Source: a virus
Length of the DNA: 42,218 nucleotides
IMG/VR virus record: IMGVR_UViG_3300043313_000919
Span: 1-42,218 of that record
Direction: 5' to 3' (one strand)
The notes beneath the pieces are model-generated. The model saw only the letters and a program-made list of their open reading frames with translations. It did no database searches and was not told the DNA's origin. The first letter of the stretch is position 1. Each line of letters opens with the position of its first letter. The position numbers were made by a program, and so were the translations under genes. Of this stretch, positions 24,817 to 30,773 are shown in pieces.

Positions 24817-25137
24817 GTGAGCTCACAGAACCCCGTCTCGCCCAAGCTGTACGCGGCCGCGATCGGCGCCGGCGCCGGCACTATCGCCTCGACGTTTGCG
24901 CTCTGGCTGCTCGGCGCCTGGGCGTTCGGCGCCGGCTGGTCGTCTGACCGCGTTGACAATGCGATCGCCGCCGTGCCGACACCGCTGGCGCTGTTCGTCG
25001 GCCTGCTCATCACCCTCGGCCTGACCGCCGCCGGCGCCTACATCAAGCAAGACCCCGAGCGGCTGCCGACGCTGGGTACCGATCAGCGCAAGCGGGTCGG
25101 CCTCACCGGCATCGACACGCGACCTCGAGAGGGGTGA
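24817..25137 (+). CDS. Holin (two transmembrane helices)
   Basis: 106 aa from GTG, 12 bases after the lysin. Helix 1 is at about residues 11-37 (Ala/Gly/Leu-rich) and helix 2 at about 52-75, followed by a polar tail with Lys and Arg. Two helices with a charged C-terminus are the usual holin design, and the gene lies immediately downstream of both lysins. It would form the lesion that lets the lysins reach the wall. Confidence 0.75.
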   Translation: MSSQNPVSPKLYAAAIGAGAGTIASTFALWLLGAWAFGAGWSSDRVDNAIAAVPTPLALFVGLLITLGLTAAGAYIKQDPERLPTLGTDQRKRVGLTGIDTRPREG

Positions 25138-25140
25138 GGC

Positions 25141-25221
25141 ATGAGAGATACCATCATCGGCACCGTCATCGGTGTGTTGGTGATCATCATTCTGGTGCTG
25201 GTGATTCTGCGGTTGACCTAG
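25141..25221 (+). CDS. 26-aa membrane peptide
   Basis: ATG-to-TAG reading frame of 26 codons, starting three bases after the holin stop, behind GAGAGGGG. After MRDT the peptide is almost wholly Ile, Val and Leu, a single transmembrane helix ending in Arg. The tight spacing and the strongly biased composition suggest a real gene, possibly an antiholin or holin-tuning peptide. Confidence 0.6.
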   Translation: MRDTIIGTVIGVLVIIILVLVILRLT

Positions 25222-25271
25222 GTCCCTGGGGGCGTAACGTGTTGATCATCCTCAACCTAAGGAGAAACCCC

Positions 25272-25466
25272 ATGACCCGCAGAATCCTCATCGGCCTCGC
25301 CGCCATCGGCGCCGTGCTCATCTCCAGCGCCACCCCCGCATCCGCTGACCCAATCACCTGTCCACCCGGCCAGAGCTCACAACAGGTCTCACCCGGCGTC
25401 TGGTCGTGTGTGAATCACGGCGGCAACACCGACAACAGCGCCGACCCGCGCAATCCCAACCAGTAG
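25272..25466 (+). CDS. Small exported protein with signal peptide, 64 aa
   Basis: The N-terminus has the classic signal peptide form: 'MTRR', a hydrophobic core and 'TPASADP', with predicted cleavage after the Ala of ASA. The mature part of about 40 residues has two cysteines likely to form a disulphide, plus Asn, Gly and Pro. An AAGGAG site lies at 25258-25263. Similar tiny secreted proteins close the lysis region in some actinophages; their role is unknown. Confidence 0.7.
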   Translation: MTRRILIGLAAIGAVLISSATPASADPITCPPGQSSQQVSPGVWSCVNHGGNTDNSADPRNPNQ

Positions 25467-25479
25467 CCTCAGAACGACT

Positions 25480-25512
25480 CTCGCCCCCCACGCTGCAGAC
25501 GTGAGGGGCGAG
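25480..25512 (+). terminator. Stem-loop after the lysis genes
   Basis: CTCGCCCC at 25480-25487 pairs with GGGGCGAG at 25505-25512, with an inner CACG/CGTG pair. It lies 14 bases after the last late gene and precedes the stronger terminator at 25594-25631, so the two may act in series. Confidence 0.55.
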
Positions 25513-25553
25513 GTCGCGGAGGATCGCTACTGTTACGCGGTGCCGCGTGCCGA

Positions 25554-25569
25554 GCACCGTGCACGGTGC
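25554..25569. promoter_or_regulatory. 16-bp perfect palindrome GCACCGTGCACGGTGC
   Basis: Perfectly self-complementary over 16 bp, located between the two stem-loops in a non-coding stretch. Its uninterrupted symmetry fits a dimeric protein-binding site better than an RNA hairpin, which would have no loop. No partner copy was seen elsewhere in the window. Confidence 0.4.
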
Positions 25570-25593
25570 CAAGCAAGATCGATAACATAACAG

Positions 25594-25631
25594 AACACCC
25601 CCGGCCTCAGTGCGAGGTCGGGGGTGTTTTT
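25594..25631 (+). terminator. Rho-independent terminator of the late operon
   Basis: AACACCCCCG at 25594-25603 pairs with CGGGGGTGTT at 25619-25628, followed by a T-run to 25631. This is the best canonical terminator in the window. On the minus strand the outward flank is moderately T-rich, so it may also stop the convergent minus-strand genes that end at 25639. Confidence 0.9.
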
Positions 25632-25638
25632 GCGTTCT

Positions 25639-25851
25639 CTAGAAGTCCTCCGCGCTGACGTCGTTGCGGCTGGCCATGAGGAGCGTGGGCCCGCCGGGCA
25701 TGCGCTGCCGCGCCTCGAGCTCGATGACGTTGCGGCTGACATGGCTGGCGAAGTCGGTACCGCCGGGCCGGTTGACGTAGGTGATCGTCACCTCGACCTC
25801 GCCGCGAGCGTAGGCCTCGACAAACTCCCGGATGGCTGCGTTGGTGATCAT
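25639..25851 (-). CDS. Hypothetical minus-strand protein, 70 aa
   Basis: Last gene of the only minus-strand operon in the window, ending eight bases from the terminator. The protein has an N-terminal helix ('IREFVEAYARGEVEVTI') and a strand-rich remainder with 'GGTDFASHV'. I do not recognise it. The frame is separated by only four bases from the next upstream gene. Confidence 0.6.
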   Translation of the reverse strand: MITNAAIREFVEAYARGEVEVTITYVNRPGGTDFASHVSRNVIELEARQRMPGGPTLLMASRNDVSAEDF

Positions 25852-25855
25852 CGGG

Positions 25856-26053
25856 TCAGCAGTCGTAGGTGTCGGGGTCGGGGGGGTACTCGGCGCCGGA
25901 GGGGGCGGTGCAGTCGGCGCTGGCGGTCGCTTGGTTCATGCTGTCGGAGAAGGCTTGCAGCGTCCGCATGCCGATGATGACGCCGGCGATAAGGATCAGC
26001 GCAATGGTCAAGGTGGAAATTGCGGTGATCCACGCTGGGACTGTGTTTCTCAT
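25856..26053 (-). CDS. Small membrane protein, minus strand, 65 aa
   Basis: One transmembrane helix at about residues 7-29 follows 'MRNTVPAW'; the outer part has two cysteines and is rich in Asp, Pro and Ser. The start at 26053 overlaps the stop of the upstream gene by four bases, behind a CCTCC (minus-strand GGAGG) site. It could be a superinfection or membrane accessory protein; no family is recognised. Confidence 0.65.
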   Translation of the reverse strand: MRNTVPAWITAISTLTIALILIAGVIIGMRTLQAFSDSMNQATASADCTAPSGAEYPPDPDTYDC

Positions 26054-26262
26054 GAGCCACCCTCCTCGCCGAGGCCATCCCACGGCGGGGAGTCCTCGAG
26101 TTCGGCGAGCTCGGCCAGCGACAGAAGCTCGCAGACTTCGGTGATGTAGCCGCGTGACTCGAGCTCGATTGTCACCGCGCCCGTCTTGGTAAACGGCAGA
26201 GGCCCGATCGCGACCGAGGTGTCGATGACGGGGCTGGTGCCGATGACGACATAGCGGGTCAT
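26050..26262 (-). CDS. Hypothetical minus-strand protein, 70 aa
   Basis: The first gene of the minus operon, from the ATG at 26262; the frame stays open to a TTG at 26364, but no ribosome site supports the longer form. It contains 'VIGTSPVIDTSVAIGPLPF', a strand-rich segment, then an acidic helical end ('LSLAELAELEDSPPWDG'). Its role is unknown, and nothing in it looks like a repressor. Confidence 0.55.
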   Translation of the reverse strand: MTRYVVIGTSPVIDTSVAIGPLPFTKTGAVTIELESRGYITEVCELLSLAELAELEDSPPWDGLGEEGGS

Positions 26263-26432
26263 CGGCTGCCACCAGCTGACACCGAGATGCGAGGCAGGTG
26301 AAACGGCCGCCAGGAGAACGTAACGCGCACGCCTAGCCAGGTCCAAGACTTTCGATATCCCCAACTCATGAGCGCAACTCTAGCATCCCGAGCGTGCGTT
26401 TGTATGCGTTGGTGTGTGTTACCTTGGGCGGC
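26263..26432. promoter_or_regulatory. Divergent intergenic region
   Basis: Separates the minus-strand trio from the rightward early genes, so it must hold promoters in both directions. A direct repeat TGCGTT occurs at 26395-26400 and 26405-26410 in the T-rich stretch leading to the HTH gene. No convincing -35/-10 pair with standard spacing could be assigned. Confidence 0.45.
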
Positions 26433-26618
26433 ATGAGGTACACGACTCGCCAAGTGGCTGCGCGTTACGGTGTCACAGAGGACACCGTGCGGCGTTGGAT
26501 ACGTGAGGGGCGTCTCGAGGCCACCAACATCGGCACCGGAGAGCGCAAGATCTATCGCATGACAGAGAACAACCTCGAGAAGTTTGAAAGGGGCACAGAT
26601 GTCGCCGTGACGGCGTAA
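26433..26618 (+). CDS. MerR/excisionase-type winged HTH protein, 61 aa
   Basis: The whole protein is a helix-turn-helix of the excisionase/MerR kind: 'TTRQVAARYGVTEDTVRRWIREGRLEA' gives helices 1-2 with the W-I-R-x-G-x-L signature, followed by a short beta wing and 'KIYRMTENNLEKFE'. It binds DNA, and it sits first in the rightward early operon next to a divergent promoter region, as a transcription switch or directionality factor would. No integrase was found in this window, so a regulatory role is favoured. Confidence 0.85.
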   Translation: MRYTTRQVAARYGVTEDTVRRWIREGRLEATNIGTGERKIYRMTENNLEKFERGTDVAVTA

Positions 26619-26754
26619 TCTCCTCGCCTAGTTGCTGGCTGTGCTGGCCGCGGTTGCTTGGGGGTCGCGCACGACGGGGGATGCGTGGGCGACAGGTAGC
26701 TAGCCGCGGTTACCGGTCACCTCGGAGGGACAGCGCTGGGCGAGCTGAGGGGGG

Positions 26755-26785
26755 CGGTGCCGCTGGTCTCTGGCCGGCGGCACCG
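26755..26785 (+). terminator. Stem-loop in the early leader
   Basis: CGGTGCCG at 26755-26762 pairs with CGGCACCG at 26778-26785, followed by TTTCA. It lies in the 213-base gap 26619-26831, which otherwise shows no gene. It could be a leaky terminator after the HTH gene. Confidence 0.45.
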
Positions 26786-26831
26786 TTTCATCAAATGAGC
26801 AGATCAAACCTAGGGGAAAGGCAGGCACCAG

Positions 26832-27026
26832 ATGCCACGAAAGACGAGAATCCGTTACACCGTTATCGATCGGCCCGGCGAGCACGAGCACGTTGCGCGT
26901 TGGCGTGGCCGGTGCACCTACTGCGGGCATCGAGTGGGCCCCAACGTACGACAGACACGCTCTCAGCCGTGGCGGATTCCTTCTGAAGTCATCCACCGCT
27001 ATCTTGCGATGCGCTGCTCGTGTTGA
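26832..27026 (+). CDS. Small basic Cys-containing protein, 64 aa
   Basis: ATG at 26832 behind GGGGAAAGG. It is basic, with 'WRGRCTYCGHRVG' and a terminal 'RCSC', so four cysteines are spaced as a possible zinc knuckle (Cys-x2-Cys ... Cys-x-Cys). Function is unknown; small zinc proteins are frequent in this region. Confidence 0.6.
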   Translation: MPRKTRIRYTVIDRPGEHEHVARWRGRCTYCGHRVGPNVRQTRSQPWRIPSEVIHRYLAMRCSC

Positions 27027-27035
27027 GCTGAGCAC

Positions 27036-27197
27036 ATGGATGATTTCGGGCACCAGATGCATGACCTCAGCCGCGCCGAGCTCCTCGACGTCGAGCACGA
27101 GCTCGAGCACGAGGAGGACGTCGGCGACCAGGAGCTCATCGAGGAGGCGCACGACAAGCTCGACCAGGTGCTCAAGGAGCTCGCCAGTCGTGGCTGA
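27036..27197 (+). CDS. Acidic coiled-coil mini-protein, 53 aa
   Basis: ATG-to-TGA frame of 53 codons ten bases after the previous gene. Very acidic, with heptad-like Leu spacing and many Glu, Asp and His ('DVEHELEHEEDVGDQELIEE'). It is probably a small dimeric helix protein of unknown role. Its stop lies inside the start of the next reading frame, which begins with GTG at 27190. Confidence 0.6.
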   Translation: MDDFGHQMHDLSRAELLDVEHELEHEEDVGDQELIEEAHDKLDQVLKELASRG

Positions 27198-27411
27198 GGA
27201 ATACCGACTGATCTGCTCGCTGGCACCGAATTGGAATCGCTCGCCGGCGAGTCGCATGACCAAGGGCAAGGCCGAGGCCACGCTAAGCAAGATGCGCGGG
27301 TGCCCCGGCCAGCACACCATCGAAAGGATCGCACCACATGCCAGCAAGCACCGAGAGAATCGAGCAGCTGCTCAAGACCTACTGGGCAGCGACGGCGACA
27401 TTCAACAATGA
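27190..27411 (+). CDS. Hypothetical protein, 73 aa
   Basis: GTG start overlapping the preceding stop by eight bases. It contains 'EYRLICSLAPNWNRSP' and a basic 'KMRGCPGQHTIERI'. The last 25 residues lie in the first part of the next gene in another frame, so part of this product may be spurious. The N-terminal half looks like a small phage protein family, but I cannot name it. Confidence 0.45.
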   Translation: MAEEYRLICSLAPNWNRSPASRMTKGKAEATLSKMRGCPGQHTIERIAPHASKHRENRAAAQDLLGSDGDIQQ

Positions 27412-27688
27412 GGTTGTCGTCGGCTACACCCCCGAGCAGATCACCGAGCGCCTCGCGCAGTGGGGCCTCGATGACCCGCAGCACCGCCGCGACGCAACCA
27501 TCGAGGCCAGCGAGCTCGGCCGCGTTCCGGCCTGGTCGCAGCTGACCGAGGAGGAGCGCGGCCACTTCGCGCTGTACGTCATGACAAACCTGTTCCCCGT
27601 GATGCTCGGCGTCGCTAAGGGGTTACGTGATCGCCGGCTGTCTCGGCTTATGCCGAGCTCGAGCACCGCTGAGAGGGGGGAAAATTGA
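27338..27688 (+). CDS. Hypothetical protein, 116 aa
   Basis: ATG at 27338 behind GAAAGGA. The protein is helical, with 'ERIEQLLKTYWAATATFNNEVV', 'TPEQITERLAQWGL' and 'LTEEERGHFALYVM'. No known domain is visible. It overlaps the TTG start of the next membrane mini-gene. Confidence 0.7.
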   Translation: MPASTERIEQLLKTYWAATATFNNEVVVGYTPEQITERLAQWGLDDPQHRRDATIEASELGRVPAWSQLTEEERGHFALYVMTNLFPVMLGVAKGLRDRRLSRLMPSSSTAERGEN

Positions 27689-27786
27689 TCGCCGTATTCA
27701 TCATCGCCGCCGCGTTCGCCGGCTACATCGTCGGCTGGTGGCGAGGGTGGGGTGCCGGCCGCGCCGGTGAGCCAGGGCTCGACTGA
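27685..27786 (+). CDS. 33-aa membrane protein
   Basis: TTG start behind GAGAGGGGGG and overlapping the prior stop by four bases. It consists of a transmembrane helix ('IAVFIIAAAFAGYIVG') and a short basic tail. Its strong ribosome site and hydrophobic bias support a real small gene despite its length. Confidence 0.55.
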   Translation: MIAVFIIAAAFAGYIVGWWRGWGAGRAGEPGLD

Positions 27787-27828
27787 GTTAAACCAAGCAA
27801 ACCCAAACGCAACGAAAGGCCAGGGGGA

Positions 27829-28329
27829 GTGACACAGCAACAGCAACGCGACCAGCACGGTCGCTTTATCGCCAGTACCGAGGAGATCGTCGACACCGAG
27901 GAGGAGTTCCCGCTGTACGAACCTGACGACGACCTCACCACCATTGAGGCCGTCGTCGTCGAGACCAGCACCGACCTGGTGCCGGCGCCGGCGGCCGAGC
28001 TCGCCGTCATTCCAGAACCGTCGCCGCTGCCAGAACGCTTGCTGTGGGACGCGCTCGGCAAGCGTTGGCTGGGCCTCGAACGCTGGGCCAAGGAGATTGA
28101 GGCCACCATCGCCGCCATCGAGGCGCTGCACCGAGGAGCGCGTGAGCCGGTCGGCGTCGAGCACACGTTCACCATGCTCGCCAAGATCAACCCCGGCATC
28201 CACGACCGGCTGTGGCCACCCTCGCGGGAGGTGCTGCGGCCTGAGGCTGAGGTGCGGGCCGACATCGAGGAGACGCTCTGGCGGGCCGGCGTCGAGGAGG
28301 CGCTACTCGAGACGCAGGTGCGTCAGTGA
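27829..28329 (+). CDS. Hypothetical protein, 166 aa
   Basis: GTG start behind AAAGGCCAGGGGGA. The N-terminal 75 residues are polar and acidic ('QQQQRDQHGRF', 'DTEEEFPLYEP') and probably disordered; residues 80-160 form a helical bundle ('KEIEATIAAIEALHRGA'). Unknown function. Its 3' end overlaps the next gene by four bases. Confidence 0.7.
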   Translation: MTQQQQRDQHGRFIASTEEIVDTEEEFPLYEPDDDLTTIEAVVVETSTDLVPAPAAELAVIPEPSPLPERLLWDALGKRWLGLERWAKEIEATIAAIEALHRGAREPVGVEHTFTMLAKINPGIHDRLWPPSREVLRPEAEVRADIEETLWRAGVEEALLETQVRQ

Positions 28330-28505
28330 GCTCACGCGTCAAGAAGGCACGGGGCAAACCCAAGCCCGTCGGCTCACCCGATCGGCGTGAGACCGACCCA
28401 CAAGTGTTCTGGCTGCGCCAGGTGCTCGGGATTCCCCCGGGCCAGCGTGTGCCATTTCGCCAGGAGCGCCGCGCCATGCGGCGCAGGAAGAAAGGCCAGG
28501 AATGA
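28326..28505 (+). CDS. Basic mini-protein, 59 aa
   Basis: GTG-to-TGA frame joined to both neighbours by four-base overlaps. It is strongly basic (Lys and Arg at both ends), with a central 'DPQVFWLRQVLGIPPGQ'. Such composition suggests nucleic-acid binding, but there is no known motif. Confidence 0.6.
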   Translation: MSSRVKKARGKPKPVGSPDRRETDPQVFWLRQVLGIPPGQRVPFRQERRAMRRRKKGQE

Positions 28506-28870
28506 TCAGATTCAAGATCTCGCGCCGCGAGATAGCGCAGGTGCGTGGGTTCACCCAAGCGGCCGGCGACATCACCCTCACCATGATCGAGAGCATGCCG
28601 CCGCGGCTGCTGCTCACCGTCGGCGACCGTGAGCTCGAGCTCGGCACCTGCATTACGCCGGCGCAGCCGCTCGAGGAGGCGATCGCCGAGGCGCTCGAGT
28701 TAGTCGAGGCCGATGAGGAGCGAATGCACAGCCAGGGGAAGGCCACCCGCGCCGATTTCACCCTTATGTACGGCGACGGCGATCTGCCTGTCGAGCCTCT
28801 CGAGGTCGAAGATCCCGCCGCGGCCGCACGCCAGCAATACAACGATGCAATAAGGAGAGAACTGCAATGA
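28502..28870 (+). CDS. Hypothetical protein, 122 aa
   Basis: ATG start overlapping the basic gene. It has a strand-rich first half ('AGDITLTMIESMPPRLLLTVGDRELELG') followed by an acidic helix ('EEAIAEALELVEADEERM'). Unknown family. The stop overlaps the next ATG by four bases. Confidence 0.7.
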   Translation: MIRFKISRREIAQVRGFTQAAGDITLTMIESMPPRLLLTVGDRELELGTCITPAQPLEEAIAEALELVEADEERMHSQGKATRADFTLMYGDGDLPVEPLEVEDPAAAARQQYNDAIRRELQ

Positions 28871-29583
28871 GCCAGGAAACCATCACCGACGCCAGGAGCC
28901 ACCGAGACTGCGAGCACGAGGGCACGCCGGCAGCGCGAGCTCAATGCCGTAAGGAGAGGCTCGCAGCGCAGGCCGTGCGGTCTGCCGAGGCACGCATCGC
29001 CGAGCTCGAGGAGCGGGTCGCGCAGCAGGAGCGCACAATCGACCGTGCGGCCGCGCGCAACGGCGCGCTGCAGCTCGACCTCGAGACGGTGCGCAACCAG
29101 CTGGCCCGTGCCTCGCGTGAGCTCAATGAGGCCTGGCTAGCTAAGGATCGCGCCATCGATGACCGTGACAAGGCGCAGGCCGTGGCCGACAGTCTGCGCG
29201 ATCTCATCAAGAAGATGCGCGGCCGCATCGAGGAGCTCGAGAAGCACAAGCGCGACAGCGACGCCACCATGCATCGCGCCAACGGCCTGCTGTTTGCGCA
29301 GGATGCCGCCATCCGAGTCTCGACCGTCGTTCTCGACGGCCTGCTCCTCGAGCAGGGGCGGGGCACGCCGCGCCTGGTGGCCACCGCCGAGGAGCTCGAT
29401 GAGCTCAAACCTGGCAGCGTGGTGCGCCGCAACGGCCAGGTGTACATCAAGAAGGCCAACGCCGCCGGCACCGTGTGGAAGTCGACCGAGTGGAAGTCGA
29501 CCGATGGCCACTACTCGAGCAGCCACATGCTGGCGGCCGCCGGCGAGCGATTCACCATCGAGGTGCTGCATGCGGCGCCTTAA
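28867..29583 (+). CDS. Coiled-coil protein with C-terminal beta domain, 238 aa
   Basis: Residues of about 25-145 are a long charged coiled coil ('ARIAELEERVAQQERTIDRA', 'MRGRIEELEKHKRDSD'). Residues of about 165-238 form a small beta domain ('AEELDELKPGSVVRRNGQVY') seen in other phage proteins of unknown role. A perfect 15-bp tandem duplication at 29475-29504 encodes the doubled WKSTE/WKSTD segment. It overlaps the phosphodiesterase gene by 14 bases. Confidence 0.75.
   Translation: MSQETITDARSHRDCEHEGTPAARAQCRKERLAAQAVRSAEARIAELEERVAQQERTIDRAAARNGALQLDLETVRNQLARASRELNEAWLAKDRAIDDRDKAQAVADSLRDLIKKMRGRIEELEKHKRDSDATMHRANGLLFAQDAAIRVSTVVLDGLLLEQGRGTPRLVATAEELDELKPGSVVRRNGQVYIKKANAAGTVWKSTEWKSTDGHYSSSHMLAAAGERFTIEVLHAAP
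29475..29504 (+). repeat. Perfect 15-bp tandem duplication
   Basis: GTGGAAGTCGACCGA occurs twice end to end (29475-29489, 29490-29504), adding five in-frame residues in the C-terminal domain of the coiled-coil gene. The perfect identity suggests a recent slippage event. Confidence 0.85.
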
Positions 29584-30421
29584 AACCATCACCGCGATCG
29601 CGCTGGCGATCCTCACCATAGGAGCACCCATGGCAGCAGCAGCTGGACCCCACGCGCTCATCGCCCACCGCGGCGTATTCGGCGCAGTGGCGCAGGAGCT
29701 CGGCATCGCCGAGAGCGGCCTCAAGGCGCTCACGTGGGCAGAAGACAACGGCGCCGACATCCTTGACACCGACGTCGTGCTTACGACTGAGCCGTCGGGC
29801 AGCCACAAGCTGGCGGCGTCTCACGACGTCACCGCCGACCGGGTGACCACCTGCAGCGGTGAGATCTATGATCACTCGCTCGATTGGTTCAAGGCCTGCC
29901 TGCTCGAGTTGCCCGATGGCACCAACACCACCGAGCACCCTGCCAGCCTCAACCAGGTGCTCGATCTGTTCCTGACCTTCCCCTCGGCCCGCAAGCTCAC
30001 CCTTGAGACCAAGGGCCCGGGCTGGTCGCAGACCATGGTCAACCGGCTGCGCGACGTGCTCAGAGACAAGGGCCTGCTCAGCTCGCGGGTGATTGTGCAC
30101 TCATTCAGCGAGTCGCTGCTCCTCAAGTTCAAGAGTGCCGGCATACCCGCCCGCGGCATCGTGGTCGACAGCACCAATCGGCCGAGCGTCGCAACGGTCA
30201 AGTCGTACGTCGGCAGCCTGGGCGCCGGCTGGGCGTTCTGCAAGCTCGAGGTGGTCAATGAGGCCTACGTGCAGTCGCTGCGCGCCGCCGGCGTCAAGGT
30301 CGCCATCTGGACGCTGGACAACCAGACCGAATACGGCGCCGCCATGAAACTCGGTGACGTCGATGGCTGGGTCGTCAACGATCTGCTCGGCGCCCGTAAG
30401 TATCTGGCGAGCGTGACCTAA
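29570..30421 (+). CDS. Secreted glycerophosphodiester phosphodiesterase (GDPD)
   Basis: 283 aa. Residues 1-25 are a signal peptide (MRRLK, hydrophobic core, MAAAA cleavage). The mature enzyme starts with 'ALIAHRGVFG' (His33, Arg34), has an acidic cluster with Glu48 and Asp66/Asp68 and 'ASHD' (His85), and then the barrel strands 'KLTLETKGPG' and 'VAIWTLDN'. This matches the GDPD TIM barrel, which hydrolyses glycerophosphodiesters with a metal ion. Being exported, its substrate would be outside the host membrane: deacylated phospholipids or glycerophosphate polymers of the wall. It is placed in the early region rather than with lysins, just before the pentamer repeats. Confidence 0.88.
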   Translation: MRRLKTITAIALAILTIGAPMAAAAGPHALIAHRGVFGAVAQELGIAESGLKALTWAEDNGADILDTDVVLTTEPSGSHKLAASHDVTADRVTTCSGEIYDHSLDWFKACLLELPDGTNTTEHPASLNQVLDLFLTFPSARKLTLETKGPGWSQTMVNRLRDVLRDKGLLSSRVIVHSFSESLLLKFKSAGIPARGIVVDSTNRPSVATVKSYVGSLGAGWAFCKLEVVNEAYVQSLRAAGVKVAIWTLDNQTEYGAAMKLGDVDGWVVNDLLGARKYLASVT

Positions 30422-30433
30422 GAAGAGCGTTGC

Positions 30434-30588
30434 GAGGCGCGGCTAGGCGAGGCGTGGCGTGGCAAGGCGAGGTGTGGCAAGGCACGGCAATGCGAGGCTA
30501 GGCGAGGCCGGGCACGGCACGGCGAGGCGCGGCAAGGCGAGGCCGTGCAAGGCGCGGCCAGGCAGGGCAGGGCCGGGCGAGGCGGGGC
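30434..30588 (+). repeat. Pentamer repeat array, left arm (31 x NNGGC)
   Basis: Thirty-one consecutive 5-bp units fit NNGGC with few mismatches; common units are GAGGC, GCGGC, AAGGC, GTGGC and ACGGC. The third base onward (GGC) is nearly constant and the first two vary. No open frame with a ribosome site uses it. It begins 13 bases after the GDPD stop and, with the right arm, fills most of the gene-free stretch 30422-30773. Confidence 0.9.
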
Positions 30589-30645
30589 AGGGGTTTCACC
30601 AGCAGCGACGGTCTCCGATCGGGTTCGACTCCCGATGCTGCACGC
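30589..30645 (+). other. Unique core with tRNA T-arm-like hairpin between the pentamer arms
   Basis: A 57-base non-repetitive core contains ATCGGG (30618-30623), the loop TTCGACT (30624-30630) and CCCGAT (30631-30636); the loop matches the tRNA T-loop consensus TTCRANY exactly. A second stem pairs CAGC (30600-30603) with GCTG (30637-30640). A full tRNA cannot be folded, because acceptor and anticodon arms are missing. It may be the 3' end of a broken tRNA, an attachment-site-like core, or a structured RNA. Confidence 0.55.
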
Positions 30646-30735
30646 GAGGCGCGGCATGGCAGTGCGAGGCGAGGCCGGGCGCGGTGTGGCAAGGCCGGGC
30701 GCGGCGCGGCGCGGCGAGGCGAGGCAGGGCAGGGC
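30646..30735 (+). repeat. Pentamer repeat array, right arm (18 x NNGGC)
   Basis: Eighteen further units in the same orientation as the left arm, with runs of GCGGC and GAGGC. The array ends 38 bases before the RAMP-like gene, whose ribosome site GGAAGG lies just downstream at 30762-30767. Confidence 0.9.
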
Positions 30736-30773
30736 AAGGGGACAAATCAACTACAAGCCAGGGAAGGCAGGAC

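Noticed and set aside
25134-25271. Longer start (GTG 25134) for the exported protein
   Set aside because: It would be His/Arg-rich, overlap the 26-aa membrane peptide in another frame and spoil the clean signal peptide that starts at 25272.
26259-26453. Minus-strand ORF across the divergent region
   Set aside because: It covers the HTH gene start and has no ribosome site or recognisable domain.
26433-26618. Excisionase as evidence of temperate lifestyle
   Set aside because: The fold is shared with general MerR-like regulators, and no integrase, repressor or attachment site could be confirmed in this window.
29159-29569. Upstream extension of the GDPD frame
   Set aside because: Translation is Arg/Ser-rich shadow sequence of the coiled-coil gene; the signal peptide fixes the start at 29570.
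30571-30643. Complete tRNA gene over the T-arm-like hairpin
   Set aside because: No acceptor partner for TGCTGCA is present at the right distance and no D-arm or anticodon arm with a plausible loop was found; the upstream part is pentamer repeats.
30434-30735. CRISPR array
   Set aside because: Units are 5 bp with no spacer/repeat alternation of 25-40 bp, and there is no leader or cas operon; the RAMP-like and Cas4-like genes are common phage families.
30459-30773. Coding extension of the RAMP-like gene through the pentamer array
   Set aside because: The frame is open only because NNGGC repeats lack stops; translation is Arg/Ala/Gly low complexity, and the strong ribosome site GGAAGG lies directly before the ATG at 30774.
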